NCBI GenBank assembly: GCA_014843695.1
Contig: CM026386.1
Coordinates: forward strand, 85,154,850-85,218,849
Origin: Archivesica marissinica
Lineage: Eukaryota; Mollusca; Bivalvia; Venerida; Vesicomyidae
Length of the DNA: 64,000 bases
Direction: 5' to 3'
The notes beneath the pieces were generated by a model. That model made no database searches and was not told the origin of the DNA. It saw only the letters and a program-made list of their open reading frames with translations. This document shows, piece by piece, positions 58,446-64,000 of the stretch. Numbering within the stretch: the stretch's first letter is position 1; each line of letters starts with the position of its first letter. The position numbers and the translations under genes are program-made.

Positions 58446-59428
58446 CACAGGGATTCGGCACGTTTGGGGGTACTAGTATATATATTTAAGTACAGGGATT
58501 CTACTCTGTGGGATGTCAGATTTCGCATCGATCAGTAAAATGGCCCTATCTGAAACAATTTTGTACAAAGCTGTCCAAATATAACGCCTATCCCGAGTCT
58601 TTATATTGTTCTTCAAATAAAACACAACTTTAAGCTGCATGCATGTATACTTTGCAACAATTGCCACAGACATTGGCCATAGCAGGTCACATTTCCATAC
58701 TAGGACACGCGTTCTGTCAGCAACAAAACAAATCTTCGACGGGAGAGTTTTAACTGTGAATAACATTATCAATAAAATGTGTTTCCACTAACGTGTAGGT
58801 TTATTCGGCAAAAATGTACGTCAAAAAGAGATTTCGTACATTTTCAATTTGTTTTGAAAAATTCTAAAGCGGCGCAATTCTCGTTGAAACGAACGTTCTG
58901 ATTGGATTATGATTATTCTTCATATATAAAAAAACATCTTGTTACATTCTAATAATCCAACCAGAACGCTCGTTTCAACGCTCGTTTCAACGCGAATTGC
59001 GCCGCTTTAGAAATTTTCAAAACAAATTGAAAATGCTACGAAATCTCTTTTTGACGTACATTTTTGCCGAATAAACCTACACGTTAGTGGAAACACATTT
59101 TATTGATAATGTTATTCACAGTTAAAACTCTCCCGTCGAAGATTTTTTTTTGTTGCTGACAGAACCCATGTCCTAGTATGGAAATGTGACCTGCTATGGC
59201 CAATGTATGTGGCAATTGTTTGCAAAGTATACATGCATGCAGCTTAAAGTTGTGTTTTATTTGAAGAACAATATAAAGACTCGGGATAGGCGTTGTATTT
59301 GGACAGATTTGTACAAAATTGTTTCAGATAGGGCCATTTTACTGATCGATGCGAAATCTGACATCCCATAGAGTAGAATCCCTGTATTAAATATTTACTA
59401 GTACCCCCAAACGTGCCGAATCCCTGTG
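58446..59428. mobile_element. 983-bp foldback element with about 470-bp arms and 8-bp target duplication
   Basis: The two halves are inverted copies of each other: CACAGGGATTCGGCACG at 58446 and its complement ending at 59428, and the match continues through AATGTACGTCAAAAAGAGA to the CTAAAGCGGCGCAATT region beside a short AT-rich centre (about 58905-58955). AATCTGAA flanks both ends (58438-58445 and 59429-59436). Mismatches between arms are few. Minus- and plus-strand open frames in the two arms are mirror images with no recognised domain. The 8-bp duplication suggests hAT-like mobilisation, but the family is unassigned. Confidence 0.85.
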
Positions 59429-59509
59429 AATCTGAATAGATACATTGCAGGGGGTGCTGGTCAAAACATACCCAAGTCAAAACGTACCCGCATTTTAAGT
59501 CAAAACGTA

Positions 59510-59800
59510 CCCAACTATAAGTCAAAACGTATCCATTCTTTGGTCAAAACCTACCCGCATTTTAAGTCAAAACGTACCCAACTATAAGTCAAAACGTATC
59601 CATTCTTTGGTCAAAACCTACCCGCATTTTAAGTCAAAACGTACCCAACTATAAGTCAAAACGTATCCATTCTTTGGTCAAAACCTACCCGCATTTTAAG
59701 TCAAAACGTACCCAACTATAAGTCAAAACGTATCCATTCTTTGGTCAAAACCTACCCGCATTTTAAGTCAAAACGTACCCATCTATAAGTCAAAATGTAC
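59510..59800. repeat. 67-bp tandem repeat of a transposon subterminal motif, about 4 copies
   Basis: Each 67-bp unit holds three variants of GTCAAAAC(G/C)TA(C/T)CC: one followed by GCATTTTAA, one by AACTATAA and one by ATTCTTTG. It is part of the element at 59451-60486. Confidence 0.9.
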
Positions 59801-60012
59801 CCATTCTTTGGTATATGTGTTTTATTAAAACAAGAGTGTTTCCAATTACCAACACAAACAAATATCAAATTCTTTTATGCAATCTGTAACTCACAGGAAA
59901 AAATACCTTCATGTATGTTGAGAAAACAATTACCAATTCATATGCATATTTTAATCTCAAGTATACCATTTTTCTCTAATCCTAATAGCTTCTAAGTATG
60001 ATTTTACCTATC

Positions 60013-60332
60013 CAGGGTTTCCGCCAGTTGGGGGGGGGGCGGGGTACAAATCCCCCTTGACTTGAAGGGGGGTATGTACCCACCTTCTTTCTGCTGATCA
60101 AAATTTTTGAAAATGGTGTTTTATTGAAGGAAGGGCTTTTCTAATAGTAGTAATGTGTGTATTGTTAGGTAATACTCTAGGACAATATCTCTACATACAT
60201 TTTTGACCACTTTAATTTATATAATTCAATACATCATCATGAAACAGGACCCCCCGTTGTGCTGCGCGCCTTTGGCACGACCACTGGTATGTATTTGTAC
60301 CCCCCTTCTTCAAATTCCTGACGGAAACCCTG
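60013..60332. mobile_element. 320-bp MITE with 5-bp target duplication
   Basis: Terminal repeats CAGGGTTTCCGCCAG (left) and CAGGGTTTCCGTCAG (right, reverse complement) differ at one base. CTATC flanks both ends (60008-60012 and 60333-60337). GC-rich subterminal GGGGGG and CCCCCC runs follow. It is nested in the 59451-60486 element and non-autonomous; the superfamily is uncertain. Confidence 0.85.
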
Positions 60333-60494
60333 CTATCTACAAGTTTTTACTTGACACATAATATTTCCAATCTATTTCCAGTTATTCAATCTCTATATTA
60401 TCCCATGGGTACGTTTTGACTTATACCCAAGGTACGTTTTGACTTGTTTGGGTACGTTTTGACATGGGTACGTTTTGACTGGAACTCATTGCAG

Positions 60495-61140
60495 AGCCTG
60501 ACGGCATATCCGCAGCTGGAGAGAGATGGGAAAATAACTTAGTCCTGATGCAAAATGGCTGTTCTAAAGCCTGTAACTGTCTCCTCTGCGCACTCAGATT
60601 GTTCCACTCCACAAATGTTCGTCGGAAGAAAGAATGTTTATATAGGTCTCTTTTAGTTTCACAATTAATGACCTTATAGCACTTTGAATTCACTGAGGCT
60701 TGCCTTGTAATAATGTTGTCAGTTACACTTTCACCACATGTTTTTGGCTTAACATGCCTCTTATCACCACGTATGGAGGATCAGAAAATCATGACAGGGC
60801 ATTGCTAGTACCAGGCACTCGGTCACTTTGAAGAAGATGAGTCGTGATGTCTTTCTTCGGTCCTGCAGTTGTGGTAGGTTCGGGTTATCGAGCATTCTCA
60901 AGATGCATCCATAGTCCCGTGATTTATAGTCCGCAGAGATGAATCTCGCTACACGACGTTGTACATGTTCGAGTTTGCCAACGTCCTTCTGTATATGGGG
61001 GTCTCATACAATGTAGCTGTACTTTAGTGATGACCTTATGAGTGAGAGGTATGCTGTTTTTCTACAATACAGCAATTCAATACGGCAGTTTGCTGTATTG
61101 ATCAAGTCAGCCGCTAGTTGTTCTGCCCAGCTTAAGTTAA
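60495..61140 (-). pseudogene. LINE reverse transcriptase, C-terminal part, interrupted by a transposon
   Basis: On the minus strand from about 61140: LSWAEQLAADLINTANCRIE, TAYLSLIRSSLKYSYIV, then a stop, HIQKDVGKLEHVQRRVARFI, SRDYGCILRMLDNPNLPQLQ, RRKTSRLIFFKV, and after frame changes KRDLYKHSFFRRTFVEWNNL. This order is the usual ORF2 3' end of a LINE. The end of the frame is cut by the 59451-60486 element. In-frame stops and frameshifts are present. Confidence 0.75.
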
Positions 61141-61354
61141 TAGCCTCGGTTCGATACTTAGTCAAACTATTTAGACTTGAAAATGTGACATTTTATTATC
61201 CAGTCATTTTTTAAAAGTCTAAACGCTAAACCTCAATTACACGTAGCATATTTATTATTTAGTCCAAATAGTTAGGCTCTTAGCGAAGTTATTTGTCATT
61301 ACTTTCTTATAGTTATGCTTCTAACTACTCACACTTAACTTCTTCGCGGTTTGA

Positions 61355-61405
61355 CATGCAACATGTCTACATCCCCTCGAGGGGTTTGACATTAGAGGAA
61401 GAGAA
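61355..61405 (+). mobile_element. SINE family D body fragment
   Basis: ACATGTCTACATCCCCTCGA then GGGGTTTGACATTA matches the family D body (compare about 36480-36515). Only about 45 bp remain. Confidence 0.5.
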
Positions 61406-61439
61406 CGCAAAGAACAGAAAACAAAAATAGTGCACCAAT

Positions 61440-63440
61440 CAGAAAGAATGGCCGCCTAGAGTCAGATTCCAAAACAAAAGCAAACATCATTAATGACCAA
61501 TTTCAAACAGCATTTACGCTAGTCACTGATGAACCTATTGCTAACAAAGGGCCAAGCTCACATCCACAAATGAAAAACATCAAAATCACTCAAAATGGAA
61601 TAACTAAACTATTTACAATCGTAAACCACACAATGCTTCAGGACCAGACAACATCAATGCTAGAATACTAAAATAATGTAGAGAACACATATCACCTATC
61701 CTCACTATCATCTTCTCAAAATCCCTGTCTTCTGGTACTATACCCACCGACTAGAAACATGCAAATGTATGCCCAGTTTTTAAAAAAGGTGATAAACATG
61801 ATGCTATCAATTATAGACCAATATCCCTTACATGCATCTGCTGCAAACTACTAGAACATATAATATCAAGCAATATCATGAACCATCTAGAATCTAATAA
61901 CATACTCTTCATAACATGACCTTCAACACGGCTTTCGAACATCCCGCTCCTGCGAAACTCAACTGACATCCTTCCTTCAATCTATTACAAAATCAAATGA
62001 CGATAACATTCAAACAGACATCATTATCATGGACTTTGCCAAAGCATTTGACAAAGTTCCACACAAGCATCTTCTCTATAAACTAGAATACTACCAAACG
62101 CGTCTATGTGCGAGTACGCGGCTGAATCCACATGATTCTGAAGAAAAAAAGGTGTACTATGTCCACTGAACGCCTGTCTGGGCTAGCAATGATGCATAGC
62201 TACAGACATATGGACATTGACATTGAACATGTAATCATGCAGTTCGCTGGCAAAAAGGACAGCAAATTAGACTTCTGTTAGACAATCGGGGCTTGTATTT
62301 GTTTTGATATTTCAGCTCTATTTTAGAGAGAGAAAAATCTGCCGAGTAAAGGGTTTATTTGTTGATTTATGATCATAAAACTTTCAAATTTTCAGTACTA
62401 AATAATGCACCTCAGAACGCCCAGAATGCACCAGCTAGATTGCCCCCGGACCCCCCTAGTACAATTATGAATCCACATGGATAGAGGGCTAGCTACGCCC
62501 CTGACTATGGCATAAATTGTAACGCTTTTAACTGGATTAACGACTTCCTATCAAATATGACCCAGACTGTTGTCTTGGATGGTGAAATGTTACATCGGGT
62601 GTACCACAAGGCACAGTTCTGGGCCCAATCCTATTCCTCATCTACATTAATGATCTATCCGAATATATCCAACATAGTACCCATCATTTATAAAGATATT
62701 AAAACCCAAAATGACACCACATTACTCCAAGAAGATATTGATTCAGCTGGTAGATGGGAGCAAGATTGGCTCATGAAATTTCACCCCGATAAATGTAACC
62801 TACTCAGCATCACACAAAAACGTAAGCCATTTCTCTTTACATATAAAACCATAACCACCCCCTTCAAAAAGTATATGGTGCAAACTATTTAGGCCTAACC
62901 ATGCAACGCAATCTAAAATGGGACAAACATATTAACTCGGTAACCAATAAAGCAAACCAATTACTAGGATTCTTGAAACGCAACCTAAAATTCACATCAT
63001 CTAAAGCAAAAGACCATGCATACAAAGCACTAGTAAGACCCAAGCTAGAATTCTCCAGTACTCTCTGGGACCCACATTCTAAAACACAAAAACATCAAAT
63101 TGAGACGGTACAGCGACGTGCTGCCAGATTCGTTACCAACCGATACCATAATGATACCGAAATGATGGACAACCTAAACTGGCCAACACTTGAGACACGC
63201 AGAGTTAGATACAGATTGATTCTCTTCTATAAAATAATACACCAAATAGTAGCTGTAAACATTCCCATAAACCTTTTGATACCCGTAGACACCATAACCA
63301 GACACACAAACCCATATTGTTATAAACACATCCCTGTCAACAAAGATTCATACAAGTTTTCTTTTTATCCAAGAACCGTCATCCAATGGAACTTGTTACC
63401 CCTTGCCGTACATGAAGCAATAACAGTTGATGGCTTTCTT
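61440..63440 (+). pseudogene. LINE ORF2 reverse transcriptase, full RT region, inactivated
   Basis: Ordered RT blocks are visible across frames: KANIINDQFQTAFTLV, HANVCPVFKKGDKHDAINYR (61764-61823, continuing PISLTCICCKLLEH), IIIMDFAKAFDKVPHKHLLY (about 62021-62080), then after an insertion at 62094-62503 [30 protein letters not shown] (about 62594-62653), DIDSAGRWEQDWLMKFHPDK, LGLTMQRNLKWDKHINSVTN, HQIETVQRRAARFVTNRYHN and a final WNLLPLAVHEAITVDGF. The segment that should carry the catalytic F/YADD motif is missing (about 62665-62695), and stops and frameshifts are frequent. It is a dead Jockey/CR1-like LINE. Confidence 0.85.
62094..62503. mobile_element. 410-bp insertion in the LINE, candidate DNA transposon remnant
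   Basis: The LINE frame breaks after KLEYY and resumes at YGIN, so the intervening sequence is foreign. ACTA is present at both junctions (62090-62093 and 62504-62507). The right end, read inverted, begins CAGGGGCGTAGCTAGCCC, a terminus type often seen in invertebrate transposons. The left end (CCAAACGCGTC) does not match it, so the element may be truncated. Confidence 0.6.
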
Positions 63441-63895
63441 CTTCTTGGTGATTTCGGCACTCCCTCAATATTGAGGATTATGTGTCGTCGCTGGTGAATT
63501 TTGAGATGATATTTACAATGATTAATTAACAAATAACAAATAAGTGAATGTCCAAAGACAAATATACTACAGTGCTTGTTTAAGATTTTGTACATAGAAT
63601 GAATGCTTTAGATCATGGTTGGTAGGGCAGAAACAGGGATGAGTGCTTTAAAGCCATCAACTGTTATTGCTTCATGTGCGGCAAGCTTTAAAGCACGTAT
63701 CCCTGTATCTGCCCTCCCGACCATGATCTAAAGCATTCACTCTATGTACAACATCTTAAGCAAGCACTGTAGTATATTTGTCTTTGGACATTCACTTATT
63801 TGTTAATTAATCATTGTAAATAGCATCACCTCAAAATTCACCAGCGACGACACATAATCCTCAATATTGAGGGAGTGCCGAAATTCAGAAGAAGA
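63437..63895. repeat. Large imperfect palindrome (arms about 200 bp) at the LINE 3' end
   Basis: Sequence from TTTCGGCACTCCCTCAATAT (63452) through ATTAATTAACAAATAACAAA and GTACATAGAATGAATGC to GTGCTTTAAAG (about 63638-63648) is repeated inverted from CTTTAAAGCAC (about 63689-63699) to GGAGTGCCGAAA (63873-63884). The loop (about 63649-63688) contains the complement of the LINE end at 63403-63433 (GCCGTACATGAAGCAATAAC). Small indels separate the arms. Confidence 0.85.
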
Positions 63896-64000
63896 TAGCT
63901 AGATAGATGTAGTTCAATGGGACGGCACTAACGGCAATTACTATTGTCACGTCGATTACCATTGTCCACACGATTGATGATGTAAAGTGAATGACGGTAA

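Larger units (their letters stand above)
59451..60486. mobile_element. 1036-bp element with inverted subterminal repeats and 8-bp target duplication
   Basis: CATTGCAG occurs at 59443-59450 and again at 60487-60494. Inside the left end, copies of GTCAAAACGTACCC point inward (59458-59810, including a 67-bp tandem repeat). Inside the right end the same motif is inverted (GGGTACGTTTTGAC, 60409-60480). The outermost bases match poorly (GGTGCTGGTCAAAAC against GTTCCAGTCAAAAC). A 320-bp MITE is nested within. No transposase is visible. Confidence 0.65.

Noticed and set aside
58473..59371. Minus- and plus-strand frames sharing the same peptide
   Set aside because: They are mirror images produced by the two arms of the foldback element.

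Overview
This is eukaryotic, metazoan-type DNA, most likely from a marine invertebrate (a mollusc or related lophotrochozoan). That placement rests on intron-split genes, phase-1 sushi (CCP) exons, several tRNA-derived SINE families, LINE and Gypsy remnants, TTAA-target MITEs and very abundant minisatellites. It is an inference; no species marker is visible. The sequence is AT-rich and gene-poor, with two assembly gaps of exactly 1000 N (28303-29302 and 46139-47138), both beside tandem repeats.

0.3-19.2 kb: one minus-strand gene dominates. Its visible exons, in transcript order, are a signal-peptide exon (19185-19105), a single 10.4-kb exon of about 204 copies of a 17-residue serine-rich repeat (15345-4921), a sushi exon (3975-3805) and another sushi exon (453-292). 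Every junction is phase 1 with GT/AG sites, so they can be spliced directly into a secreted, mucin-like or sericin-like protein of more than 3,600 residues with sushi domains after the repeat region. The gene continues beyond base 1. Its introns hold a 26-bp and a 31-bp minisatellite and a SINE.

19.3-28.3 kb: SINE copies, several minisatellites that grew inside or against SINEs, two MITE candidates, and at 27.9 kb an exon-like piece of a DEAH-box helicase absorbed into a 77-bp tandem repeat at the gap edge.

29.3-46.1 kb: a 6.5-kb G-poor minisatellite (unit about 39 bp), a SINE-rich stretch (36-41.7 kb) with a LINE fragment and a piggyBac-type MITE, one possible short exon (40.9 kb), and a 4-kb zoned pentanucleotide array running into the second gap.

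47.1-52.1 kb: two full copies and one partial copy of a 2.2-kb tandem duplication, ending in a small Cys-rich exon candidate. 52.1-52.8 kb: a decayed Gypsy gag on the minus strand. 53-57 kb: SINE pieces and a LINE fragment.

57.5-64 kb: a THAP-like first exon (+) and a convergent exon-like ORF (-), then a dense nest of transposons: a 983-bp foldback with 8-bp target duplication, a 1036-bp element with inverted subterminal repeats carrying a nested 320-bp MITE, two dead LINEs in opposite orientations, and a terminal palindrome.

The many long open frames over the tandem arrays (Asp/Glu-rich plus-strand frames at 5-15 kb; Thr/Pro/Gln and Gly/Trp/Val frames at 29-36 kb; Tyr/Ile frames at 42-46 kb) come from repeats that lack stop codons and are not annotated as genes.
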